A DNA stretch of 64,000 bases from Laccaria trichodermophora. Its lineage: Eukaryota; Basidiomycota; Agaricomycetes; Agaricales; Hydnangiaceae. Position numbers and translations under genes: made by a program. Positions 24,376-35,217 of the stretch are shown one piece after another. Position 1 is the first letter of the stretch. Every line of letters begins with the position of its first letter. The notes under the pieces are model-generated. The model had not been told where the DNA came from. It searched no databases and saw only the letters and a program-made list of their open reading frames with translations. The DNA lies in the NCBI GenBank assembly GCA_018417955.1, contig JACTVC010000006.1, positions 1,612,001-1,676,000 of the forward strand. The letters are read 5' to 3'.

Positions 24376-25092
24376 CAGTACTTTACAGTGCCTCACCCAT
24401 TCCTGCAGGAATCCACAGGAATGGGACCAGAATACAACCAATACAACACCTTTCCTTTTTGCTAGATACATTTACACTAATATGCACTTCTTCACATTGA
24501 CTTAAAGGGTATGAACACTTTCTTATAACATTTATATATTAAAACTAAAATCTACATCTAATTTACCATTTTCTAAGTTAAATGAAGGGGCAGGAAGAGA
24601 GGGGGGGAGGAAGGGAGGAAGGGAGAGAGGAGGAAGGGAGGGACAGGGAGTGGTGTGGGGGTGTGATCAATGTGATCAGCATAGGAAAGGGGGAGGGAGG
24701 AAGGGAGGAGGGACAGGCAATGGTGTGGGGCAGGCCCTGGGGAGGGGATGGAGAGGGAGAGAGTGGTGGGGTCTAATAAAGGGGAAGGGGGTAGTTCTGG
24801 GCCTTGTTGTCCATTGTTGTTGTTGTCCTGTGTTGTTGTGTGGTCATTGTCACACTGTCATCATTGTGTTGTTGTCATTGTGTTGTTGTCATCACATGGT
24901 TGTTGACATGTTTTTGTCATCATGTGGTTGTCAATGTGTTGTTGTTGTCACATTGTTGTTGTCGCATTGTTGTCATTTTGTGACATAGCATTGGGTGCTT
25001 GTGGATGGTTGTGAAGCATTCACTCTGAACTTCTTGCATAGCTGAAGCCAAGAGGGAAGGAGGAGGCAAGAATGGGTGGATCTGGGATCAAC
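24376..25092. mobile_element. Element E6, left end of a GGANTCC-family member
   Basis: It starts CAGTACTTTACAGTGCCTCA, a diverged version of the E-family CAGTAC terminus, followed by CCTGCAGGAATCCACAGGAA. An AT-rich patch, a purine-rich tract (24590-24790) and a GTTGTT/GTCATTGT-rich segment follow in the expected order. No right terminus is visible before the dispersed repeat at 25093. Confidence 0.55.
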
Positions 25093-25470
25093 CACTTCAG
25101 TCACCCAGTGCCAACTGACTATTAGTCATGCAAACTCCAGGTATACTACATGACTAAATGTCATGGACTACATTTATATTCTATATATATTTGGGTCCTA
25201 GAAAGCCCTAAAATCTAAAATATATTCTTGAGATGTGGACCCTGAAATGTCACACAAAAATTATAATGTCTGTGTCACACCTCCAAAATATATTTTGCAA
25301 GTGAAATGCAGTAAAGATATATTTTTGGTGAGTGGACCCTGAAATGTCACTGTCACACCTTAGAAATATATTTTTGCCCTGGCTTGGCCTTAGGATATAT
25401 TTTCTGGTCTGTAGGGGTGTCAGGGGTCCTAGTTCCAGCAAAAAACTTGTGATTTTTCTGCTGTCAGGGG
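25093..25470. repeat. Dispersed ATATATTT repeat, second locus
   Basis: Closely similar to 15955-16240 plus 18379-18470, beginning CACTTCAGTCACCCAGTGCC. Because it is uninterrupted where E1 sits in the first locus (CTTGGCCTTAGGATATATTT here), it supports the E1 insertion site. Confidence 0.8.
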
Positions 25471-26859
25471 TATATATTCTGGAAGATTCTGCAATGACTT
25501 CCAGAGGTTTTGGCACTATGTCTGGCTTGTTCTCCCAGTATGTAGACAACAAGAAGGGGCATCAATAGCATCTGTGATCTACCTGAGTTGCTCACATATC
25601 ATCCAGTACCAATGACACTATGAATACAGTTCAGATTACAGATTCATTCCATTCTCCTCTAACAAATTTGGGCAACATATGATCCACCTTGTAGCTATTC
25701 AGTACAATGTTCCTGAGTTGCTTAAGTATTATCCACTTCAACACTATGGATACAATTCACACCATGGAATTCTTTAGCTCCTCAGAGTTCACAAAGTAAT
25801 TTGGGCAGCCTTATAATACGATCCCCTCCACCTCTGCCTCTACTTCATCTCTGAGATCTCCAGTTGCTGCTTACCCTACCAACATCTGTATTACCATCCC
25901 CTGCCAGTCAAAACCCCACATGTGATATCAAACATCTCTCCCAACCCCCCTTCACAAACAAGGATGCCTATTTGTTTGTGTTATCCTTCTACATCACATC
26001 AGTTACTTATGTGAGTCAATCTTTTGCCAGCACTCTCTTGTTTCTACATTTCTTTATCAGCAACAACCATCTCTTGAAATACACATCAATCTTGATACAC
26101 ATCAACCTTACCTACTTGTGAAACATGAGCCATTGTCTTTGCTCCATTTATCTCAATCAATATATTGTTCTTTTTGCATCATTTCTACTGCCTGTCCAAC
26201 AGACTATTTCCACAAAGGAGAATATGCCCGATGTTGCACTGCCTAAATAGGGACTGTGCTTCCATACATGCCTGGCTTTCAAGTTGCTTAGCCAGTCACA
26301 CCATTTGGTCAGGCCCCCCTGTCAACAACACTGGCAATGAAGAAGTTCCAAGTTTCCTGAGTTGCTCAAGTAACTAAAAAATCTGTAACTTTTCCAGCTA
26401 ACTGCATAATTGTACACCATATCTAAATTTTACTTTGTGTACCTTTATTTATACAAACAACTGTATTAGGTAGAACACCCTGCCAACTTCCAACCGCTCC
26501 ACCCCTATGACATGCAGGGCAGGCTTGGAGTGTTTGGAGCAACTACTGAAACAGTGCTAGAATGTGGAGCAATGGGCAGTGCACACACATGGGCATCATG
26601 GTTTACATAGCCATGGCCTAAAACAGATGTTTATGCACAAACAAAGGTGCAAAGTGAAATTTCAGATGTGGTCTACGATTATGCAGTTAGCTGTCAGCTG
26701 CTCAGAGTTCACAAAGTTCTTTGTTGTTTCTCTTTCTCTTTTTCTCTTCCACTCTCACTCTCCTCCTCTCCCTCCCTCCCTCTCTCTTTGTCATGACTCT
26801 TGATTGTAAATTTATGAACAACAAATTCCATTCTCCTCTAACAAATTCTGTTCAAACCC
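25471..26859. other. AT-rich region without recognisable gene
   Basis: No protein family is recognised. Short phrases recur: CCTGAGTTGCT followed by CA or TAAGTA near 25580, 25710 and 26360; CTCAGAGTTCACAAAGT near 25775 and 26700; ATTCCATTCTCCTCTAACAA near 25650 and 26830. This points to an old internal duplication or repeated element. Confidence 0.4.
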
Positions 26860-27215
26860 ACATATATCTTTCCACTGAATCCTGAACCAAGATATATTTT
26901 TCAACCATATTCTGAATCCAAAGACATAATTTCTCAGCTATATCATGAATATTTTAATTATATCCTGAATCAAGATATATTTATCAACAGTACCCTGAAC
27001 TAAGATATATTATTTTTCACCTATATTTTGCATTTTCCAACTACATTCTCAACCAAGATATATATTTAAACTATATCCTGAACTATGATATATATTTTTG
27101 CCTAGATCTTGAACCAGGATATATTACCAAGATACATAAACTATATCCTGAACCAGGCTATATCTTTCAATTATGTGTTGAACCAGGATAATTTATCAAG
27201 ATATACCTTAGAATT
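26860..27215. repeat. GATATATTT array, about 30 bp units
   Basis: Roughly ten degenerate units combine AAGATATATTT, a CAACTATAT-like spacer and CCTGAACCA. The core resembles the ATATATTT repeat at 15955 and 25093, but the spacers differ. Confidence 0.65.
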
Positions 27216-27284
27216 CAGAAGAAAACATGCATTTTATTCAATACAACTACATAAATTTACATTTCTACATTGTAACTCAAATCA

Positions 27285-28510
27285 AGGGAGGAGGGGGTGG
27301 TAGGCAATGAGGAAGAGGGGTGAGGGTGTTGGGCAATGAGGGGTGAGAGGGGAAAGGGGTGGTAAGGAATGAAAGAGGGTTGGTAGGCAATGAGGGAGGG
27401 GGAAAGTAAGGAATGGGGGAAGGGAGTATGGAAGGGGGAGGGAGTGGGGAAGGGGGAGGGAGTATGGAAGGGGGAGGGAGTGGGGAAGGGGAAGGGAGTG
27501 AAGAGGAGGGAGTGAAGAAGGGGGAAGGGACTAAGGAAGGGGGGAAGGGTGTGATGGGGGAGTGATGAAAGGGGTTGGATGGGAGGGATAGAGTCAGAGG
27601 TGGGGGGTACTTACTATATCCAATATAAAACAACAACAACAACGTTCTCATCATCATCGCCATCCCATGCTTGTGAGTCGTTCCCAGCTCGTTCGCAATG
27701 GTGGTGGTTGTAGGTGGTCATTGTCCTTCGTCGATGTGTGGTAGTGGGCGCTCACTGCCGTTCATCGATCGTGGTGCGGTGCTTGTGAACTGATGTATGG
27801 GCGCTCATTGTGCTTCTTCGATGGTGATGGTGTGGGCAGTTGTTGTGCTTTGCGATGGTGGTGGTTGTCGTCCTTTGTCGATGGCCATGGTGGGTGCTTG
27901 TGAAGGGTGGGCGCTAACGAAGTGGTGGGTGGGTGTTAGTTCATTATGTGGCTGGTCATGAGATGGGGTGTGCTCACTGTTTTTAATATACAATGATGAC
28001 GATGACAGTTCTGTCATCGTTGTCATCGTCATACGTACATGTCCCCTAGTCACCAGGTCTGACATGGCCCTGCTTGCTTGTGGGGTCATTTGTGGCACTG
28101 GGGCTGTAGCGTCGCTTGTCGACTCTTGTGGGCAGTGGCCATCGTTTCCCCATCATGGGGTTCTTGATGTTGCTAGGCGGATGTGGTCATTTGTTCGCGT
28201 TAGTCGTCATTTGCCGGTTGCTGCCTTCGTTGAGTGTGGTTTATTGGGCAGTTGTTGTTGTTCTTGGGTGGCCAGGGTTGTTTGCGGTGGTGGGGGTTGC
28301 GCGATGTGGCATGGCGGCAATGTGGTGGTGAGGAGGAGTCGTTGGCATAGATGGTGTGGTGGTCAAGTGGTGGTGGTTGTTGGAAGTGAGAAAGCATCAT
28401 CATGGAGTTACACGTGTGATGTTGGTATCGCACATGTAAGATCACATTCTTGCATGCATAAGATCACATTGTCGCACATGTCTCCTGTGCGTCAGACCAC
28501 GCTCATGCCC
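27285..28510. repeat. Purine tract and GTGG-rich segment, E-like interior
   Basis: 27285-27605 is a GGGAGG/GGAAGGG-rich tract, and 27606-28420 is GTGG- and TGTTGTC-rich, the interior order seen in reverse-oriented E elements. 27965-28010 is the reverse complement of about 32765-32815, sharing the phrase GATGATGAC-TATA-GTGAGCACACC, which ties it to the same family. No terminus was found. Confidence 0.5.
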
Positions 28511-28514
28511 AAAA

Positions 28515-30175
28515 TCTGTTGTTTCTATTCAAATTTGTAGTGTCCATTATAAAACTTTGTGCTATCTCCTTTTTAATTGCAGGACTTTCTGGTGTTTGCT
28601 TTTTGGAATACAGTTGAAACCCTTGTAACCCATACCCTTCTGTGGACAGTCCAGCCTATGGGTTTTTGGAGGTTATGGGTTGGAGGGGGTGGGAAAAAAG
28701 TAAGTGCTCAAAAAAAGCATGGAAATTTCGCGAAAATCTAATTTTCTTTGTTTGCTGGACTGCAGGGAAAACAATCAGCACTGCTGGGGCAAGTCATCAT
28801 TGATGTATTTCTACTCAACAGTGTTGACTTCATGATTGAGGAAAGCTTGATCTGGGGAGGAGGGGCATTGCAGGTTGATTTCAGAGAATTTGGCAATCAG
28901 TAGGTCAATAAATTTGGTGTTGTGGTAGATTTTATTGAGCATCACAAAAAAAGTGAAAAATACCAGTTTCTATGACCATTTTTGGTAGGTATAACCCTAA
29001 CTTAGGGTCCAAAACCTATGGGTTTTGCCCACCAAGGGCTATGGGTTATGGGTTATCACGGACTTATGGGTTATGGTGTGCAAATCCCTGCCCACCAACT
29101 TGGTGGATCTAAAATGGCATGGGATTTCAGGGGTTATGGGTTATCAGAAGCATGGGTTTTGAGGGTTTCAACTGTAGTAAAATTTTAGTGTTTGCATTTT
29201 TATTACAAAACTTTGTAGTGTTTGCTCTTTGGGATTACAATTTTAGAGTCTCCTCTTTTTCCATTACAAAAATTTGTACCTACCATCCTGTCTTAGTACC
29301 CTCCATAGAATAGACTCCTTTTTACTTGTTAGAAACCTTTGCACCCCCACTTCTCCATTGTAGTATCAGCTTATCCCCACATACTTACTGAAAATCAAGG
29401 ACACTACAAGATCCAAGTATACACTTTTGTAGTCCCAGGATGTGGAGACTACAAAAGTATGTGATGAAAAAAGCAGACAGTGCAAACTTTTATAGTAGTA
29501 CACTTTTCTACTGGGTGAAAAGAAGACCATACAGTTTTCTAATGAGTAAAAAGCAGACTAAAAACTTTCTACTATAACTATTCAAGTTATGGAGAGAGGA
29601 GGCAAGAGAACAAGATATGCAAAAGCATGTAACAATCATGCCACTGAGGGGATTTTGGTCAATGTGACAGTTGGACAATTGTCATGCATTTCATGTTCAG
29701 GATTGATTTTTATAACTTCCACTGGTCCAACTTGCTTGAAATCTTGAAGGTATGCTTGGTATTTGTATTAGATAGTATCTATATATAGAAATTGATAGTA
29801 AACCTAGCACAGCAAGTTCCTGGTGGCCAAAGCTTCATACACCTATCCAAAGTTTCACTCAATCCCTATTAAAACTCTGCAAGTAATATTCTACATACTA
29901 ACTAAACATGTGTGAATTTTTCAAAAGAGCAGAAGCAAGGAAATGACCTACATATAAATACAGGCATTACAAAAAGTCCAAACTTTCAATGAATAAAAAG
30001 GAGACTGCAAATTTTTATAGTCCCAACAAGTACACTACAAAGTTTTGGAAGGGAAAAAGCACTGCAAATTTTTGTAGGGCCAAAAAGCGGACACTACAAG
30101 TTTTGCAATGGAAAGGGGACACTACGAAACTCTGTAACCTGGTTAGACGAAGGAGACACTATGGAATTTGGACAT
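28515..30175. mobile_element. Candidate element with ACTACAAA/TTTGTAGT arrays
   Basis: TTTGTAGTGTCC-like motifs at 28525-28610 and 29180-29290 face ACTACAAA-GGACACTAC motifs at 29950-30150 in inverted orientation. AAAAAGG or CTTTTT spacers recur. Boundaries are approximate, and no target duplication or coding sequence was seen. It hosts the TA-flanked MITE at 28611-29174. Confidence 0.5.
28611..29174. mobile_element. Tc1/mariner-like MITE
   Basis: A 564 bp element bounded by TA on both sides (28609-28610 and 29175-29176). Terminal inverted repeats are CAGTTGAAACCCTTGTAACC on the left and CAGTTGAAACCCTCAAAACC read inward from the right. TATGGGTTATGGGTTA-like phrases recur inside. The TA duplication and CAGTTGAAACC ends fit pogo/Fot1-type elements. 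There is no transposase, so it must be mobilised in trans. Confidence 0.8.
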
Positions 30176-30644
30176 GATTTGAGCATTGATGCCAATGTCA
30201 CATTGTGACATCACTCAACACACCATCAACAACGCCTACCACCATCAATGACGCCCACCACCATCAACAACGCTGTCAACGCCGACATTACCACCATTGT
30301 CACACCACCACCATGAAAAGACACAACATGACGATGATGCAGCAACATGACCACAACGTGGCAACAGCAATGGTGGATGACGACGATGATGACTGATGTG
30401 ATGAACGGCGAGATGTATGAACAGCAACATCTTGCCATTCATCGTCGTCATCTATTGGTGAGTGCACACCCAGCTCCTCCCTCTCGTTTTCTGACAACTA
30501 TGTCAGGTTCCACATCGCTCACTGTTTGCGACATGGCAACCAAACAATGGACGACGAAATGTCGTTGTCTGTCGTTTCTGTTTATATTAACATGGTGAGT
30601 TCGTCCTCCGTCCCCCAGTCAACCTGCTAACAACACACATCTGC
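30176..30644. other. ACC/CAACG-rich segment left of E3
   Basis: Low-complexity CACCACCATCAA- and GACGATGATG-rich sequence, open in several frames because of its composition. It resembles E-family interiors. The last nine bases (30636-30644) are the left target duplication of E3. Confidence 0.4.
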
Positions 30645-32404
30645 GAGGTCTTTACCCTCCCCCACGTAATCCATATGGACTCCAGTGGACTCCAGTGGAT
30701 TCCAGTGGCCCTCTTACCAGGCCAAATTGGCTGGCAGAATGCCCAGTCCACTGGAGTCCAGTCCAGTCCAGTCCAGTCCAGTCCACTGGACTCCCACTGG
30801 ACTGCCAGCCACTTTCCTGAGTCCAGTCCCAGTCCACTGGACTATGAGTCCAGTCAGAGTCCAGTGGAGTCCAGTGGAGTCCAGTGGATTCCAGTCATTC
30901 CAGTATATTATTATTATTATATATGAATACTACTAAAAAAGCGAAAATAGACTATACAATGAACAAGTTATAATACAATTTTATTGATCAATGAAGGGAA
31001 AGGTTATAATTTGCATATAGTGTGGGTCAGTGATTGCTGCAATAAGAATTCATGATTTTGTTCAGTCTGCGGGGTGAGGTCATGTGACTTACTTGAGGGC
31101 ATGCCATATTGTCACATCTCCTGTTTGTGGCATGGTCACACTTCCGTGACCATCTCTTTCCTTTCCACCACCACCACACTGCTCGACACCCCACCACCCT
31201 CTCAACGCCCACGCCAACAACGCCCACGCCAACAACGCCCACGCCAACAACACCAACAACACCCATGCCAACGCCAACAATGCCACCGATGCCCATGTGA
31301 ACACACAAGGAACGTGGGATGCGGAACAAGGTCAGCAGCCGACAACGCCCATGACGTGGCCACGTCATGGGCCAACGGTATGTGTACCACCCCCCCGTCA
31401 CTCCGTTTTCACCACGACAGGCACCGACGACCCCAGGACAACGGCACGGCAAGCCAGCACCACCCACAACACGATGACGTGTCAACGACATGCCACAACG
31501 ACGACGTGACACACCACAACGACGACACGCCACAACGATGACGTGCCACAACAACAACGCGACACAACAATGACACGACACAACAACAACGCGACACACA
31601 ACAATGTGACACGATGACGACACGACACGACAATGACGTGACACGAATCTACCCCTTAACGACATGCCAGGACGACGACAACGTGACACGATGACGATAC
31701 GCCACAACGACGACGACACACCACAACGATGACGACACGCCACAACGACGACGCATCCACACAAACCCACCCCCATCACACGCGAAAAACGACGAGCGCC
31801 CACGAAAACGATGAGCGCCCACACCCGAAACCCAACAGCGCGCCAACGTGGAGCGACGACGACGTCCCAGTACCACCACTTCTCCCCTCCAGTCTCTCCC
31901 CCCTTCACTCCCTCCCCCCTTCCTTGCTTCCTCCCCCCTCCATCCCTCTCTTCCCCCTCCCTTTCCTTTCCCCCTCCCTTTCCTTTCCCCCTCCCTTTCC
32001 CTTCCTGATCACCACTTCCTCCCCCTCCATTCCTCCCTCCCCCTTTCTTTTCCTTCTCCCCCCCCCCCTCCCTGTAACATAGAAAGTTGTAAATATAATT
32101 CAATTTTATTTTTTTGTTTTGAAACCTAAGTTCAGGAGTTCTTAGTCCAGTCCAGTCCAGTGGAGTCCAGTTTTGTGTTGGAAGAGTCCAGTGGAATCCA
32201 GTTTTGTGATTTGCAGTCCAGTCCAGTCCAGATTTGTGCTTGCAGTCCAGTGGAGTCCAGTGGAATCCAGATTTGTGCTTGCAGTCCACTGGAGTCCAGT
32301 GGAATCCAGTTTTGTGGATATTGCCAATATGTAGTGAAGTCCAGTGAAGTCCAGTGGAATCCAGTGGAGTCCATGTGGATTATGTGGGGGATGGTAAAGT
32401 ACTG
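30645..32404. mobile_element. Element E3, GGAGTCCAGT-array member
   Basis: Flanked by CACATCTGC at 30636-30644 and 32405-32413. The left end is GAGGTCTTTACCCTCCCCCA. The right end, read inward, is CAGTACTTTACCATCCCCCA. Subterminal arrays on both sides (30670-30900 and 32140-32375) use 10 bp units GGAGTCCAGT with 5 bp GTCCA variants. The interior repeats the E1 order: AT-rich patch with AAAAAAGCG, CAACGACG- and ACGCCCACGCCAACA-rich minisatellite, pyrimidine tract (31870-32080), AT-rich patch. The minus-strand 420-codon frame across it is compositional. Confidence 0.8.
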
Positions 32405-33106
32405 CACATCTGCCACAACATCACCACACCACCATAACCACATCACCATGGCACACCACACCACAACCACAACACTCCGACATACCATGACACTCCAACA
32501 TACCATGACACTCTGACGTACCATGACAACCAGTGACAACCACACCTCAGCACCCTGCCACGTCATGCAACCCCCATCACCACAAACAACCACAGCCGCC
32601 CAACAAACAAAGGATGAGCAGCGCTCATGAAAAACGATGAGCAGCACATCACAGCCCCAGAGACACCAACGACCTTACGAGGGAGCCGTGCCACGTCGCT
32701 GTCAATGACGTGGGAACTATGGGACACGTATGGACAACAGACAACAATGACAATGACAATGACGACAATCATGTCGTCGTCATCATTGTATATCACATAT
32801 GGTGAGCACACCCCACCTCTATTGCCACCCACATAGCTAACACAACCCTGATGCAGAAATGACGTCAATGGCCAACACACAACAGACAAACGACAATGAA
32901 GACACACCAAGTGCCGACCACCATGAAGACACGCCAGCGCTGACGACCGTGATGACATGCTGGGTGCCCACCACCATGAACAAAGATGAGCCACCCACCA
33001 ACACCACCTACAAATGGCGGTGAGGGCTCAGCCGTTGCCCATGACACCTTCCCCCTCTCCCACCCTCCCCCATTCCCACCCTGTCCCATTCCCTCACTCC
33101 CTGTCC
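32405..33106. other. CACCAC/GACAATG-rich segment between E3 and E4
   Basis: Low-complexity sequence resembling E-family interiors, including the 32765-32815 phrase shared with 27965-28010. No terminus, array or protein motif is seen. Confidence 0.4.
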
Positions 33107-35015
33107 GTGTACTTTACCCTCCCCCACGGATTCCAGATGGACTCCATCTGGACTCCATCTGAAAAGACCTCAACCTACAATTTTGTTTAAAATCCATCTG
33201 GAGTCCATGTGGACTCCACCTGGAATCCATGTGGCCTCCAGATGGATTTGATCAGAAGTTCAAATCACAAAAACCCCACCCTTTAGCCAGATGTCATGTG
33301 ACTTACTCTCACACCTTATATCCACAATCTTGTATTTGAGCAAAGAAATTCAAGTATATTGAGTAGAACTACATAAAATTGAGTAAAACTACATAAATGT
33401 GTTTACTACTCTTAAATGGAGCAGGGAGGGAGTGGTGGAGAGTGATAGAGGGAGGAGGAAGGGGTAGGGAGAGGTAGGGATGGAGAGGGAAGGAGGGGAG
33501 AGATGGAGGGAGGGGAAAGGAATGATGGAGTGGGGAGAGATGGGAAAGGAATGATGGAAGGGGGAGGGAAGGGAAGGGAGTGATGGAAGGGGAGGGATGG
33601 GAAGGGAGGAATGGAAGGGGAGGGATGGGAAGGGAGTGATGAAAGGGGGAGGGAGGGGAAGGGAATGATGGAAGGGAGAGGGGAAGGGAATGATGGAAGG
33701 GAGAGGGAGGGAAAAGGAGAGATGGAGGGGAAGGGAGAGGCAAGGAGTGATGGGAGAAGAGAGGTCGTCATTAGTGGGCCCATGGTGTTCATGAGTGCTC
33801 AGCATTCCTGGGTGGGGGATTGTCGTTGGCCATCAGCACTTGCCATCTGTTGGTGGGGTATTGTCATTGGCCGTGGGTGCTCTTTGCTCATTGGTGTGTC
33901 GTCGTGTATGTGGGTGCTCGTCGTGTGCGTGGGTGCACATCGTGTACGTGGGCACTTGTTGTGTGCGTGGGTGCATGTCGTGTACATGGGTGCTCATTGT
34001 GTACATGGGCTCTGGTCATGCCTGTCATTCATTTGTGGGGGATTGTCGTCACCTGTGGGGGGTCATTGCTGTCTCTGGGCATTGTCATTTATGGGCGCTG
34101 GTGGGTCGATTGTCATGGGCACTGGGTCGTTTTTTGTGGGCACTGGGTCATGGGTGGGTTTTGGTACTGTAGCCTGTGTTGTGGGGTTCTTGTGGTGCTC
34201 GTATGCATTACTTGAAGGTGGTATGTGTTGTCTCAGGCCTCATTGTCACTTGTTGTCTCCATGCACCATGCACACATGAGGTGCTTGTTCAGCAGCTGGG
34301 TGTGGTGATGTGGTGTTGACATGTTGTTGGGGGGTCATCGCTGACTATCGGTGGGAGTCATTCAGCATTGATGTGCTCATCCTGGTGCTCGTCGTGCTTG
34401 TGGCAGTCATTGTCATGTCATGGTCATGGTCATTGTGGCTGTTGTGGTGGTTGTGGTGGTTGCTGTGCTATGTGCTGAGCCAGAGGGGTTGTCGTGGTGG
34501 ATGGTGGTGGTTGAGGAACAAGACGTGGTGCAAACAACAACAAACCAGCATGTGTGTTCAGCATGCCAAAGGTGCCGAGCGCTGTGGCAATATAGAGTAC
34601 TACTTTGTTCCACTTACAAAAGGCCTTGTGGTTCAATGGATAATTGTGTTGTCCTTACAGATATCTACATCTGTGAGCTTGAGTGTTCAATTCTTGATGG
34701 TGCACTTTTATTTTTATATAATCAATGAGAAACACAATTAAATGCAGTTAATCCATGTGGATTCCATATGGAGTCTGGCTGGGTGACTTCATATAAACCT
34801 GTGTTCTGAGGTGGAGTCCATGTTGGAGTCCATGTTGTCCACATGGAGCAACTGGACTCCAACTGGACTCCAGCTGGAATCCAGATAAATTCTAGACAAA
34901 AAATTGGCTGGGTTACCACCAAGAAAAAATTGTCTAAAATCCACCTGGACTCCAGGTGGATCCATGGAGTCCATCTGGAGTCCACATGGAATCTGTGGGG
35001 GAGAGTAAAGTCCTC
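33107..35015. mobile_element. Element E4, GGANTCCANNT-array member, reverse orientation
   Basis: The left end is GTGTACTTTACCCTCCCCCA. The right end, read inward, is GAGGACTTTACTCTCCCCCA. Arrays (33130-33245 and 34755-34995) use 11 bp units such as GGAGTCCATGT and GGACTCCACCT. The interior has a purine tract (33420-33760), a GTGGGTGC/TCGTGT-rich segment (33780-34500) and a tRNA-like sequence next to the GAG end, the mirror image of E1. The flanks do not match as a target duplication, so the two ends may come from recombined copies. Confidence 0.65.
34622..34706 (+). other. tRNA-like sequence in E4
   Basis: The A-box region GTGGTTCAATGGATAA closely resembles the D arm of eukaryotic tRNA-Arg. 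A B-box-like GTGTTCAATTC lies downstream. Between them CTTACAGAT and ATCTGTGAG form a 9 bp hairpin at the anticodon-arm position. TTTTATTTTT follows. Acceptor pairing is poor. It occupies the same place relative to the GAG-type terminus as the tRNA-like sequence in E1, although the two are not close copies. Confidence 0.5.
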
Positions 35016-35217
35016 AGATGGTATGTAACCCACCCATCCCAATTGTCGAGAAGGCTGGATAGGCTATGCTTATCTTTATTTTTTTTATTGATATCTATAT
35101 ACCATGTATCATTATGCTATGTTGGTGCTAAGTAAAACATTTAGACCTTAGTGCTATCTCATGGGGGTGGCCAACGAAGTGTTTAGACTCTGCTGCCAAT
35201 GAAAGTCAAGCAGTATC

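Noticed and set aside
28655..29160. TATGGGTTATGGGTTA phrases as interstitial telomere repeat
   Set aside because: The unit is not TTAGGG and it is confined to the Tc1/mariner-like MITE, so it is better seen as subterminal element sequence.
31027..32289. 420-codon minus-strand frame
   Set aside because: It covers the GGAGTCC array, the pyrimidine tract and the minisatellite of E3, with no domain-like pattern; other family members have no matching frame.
33107..35015. Target-site duplication of E4
   Set aside because: The eight bases outside each terminus do not match, so none is claimed.
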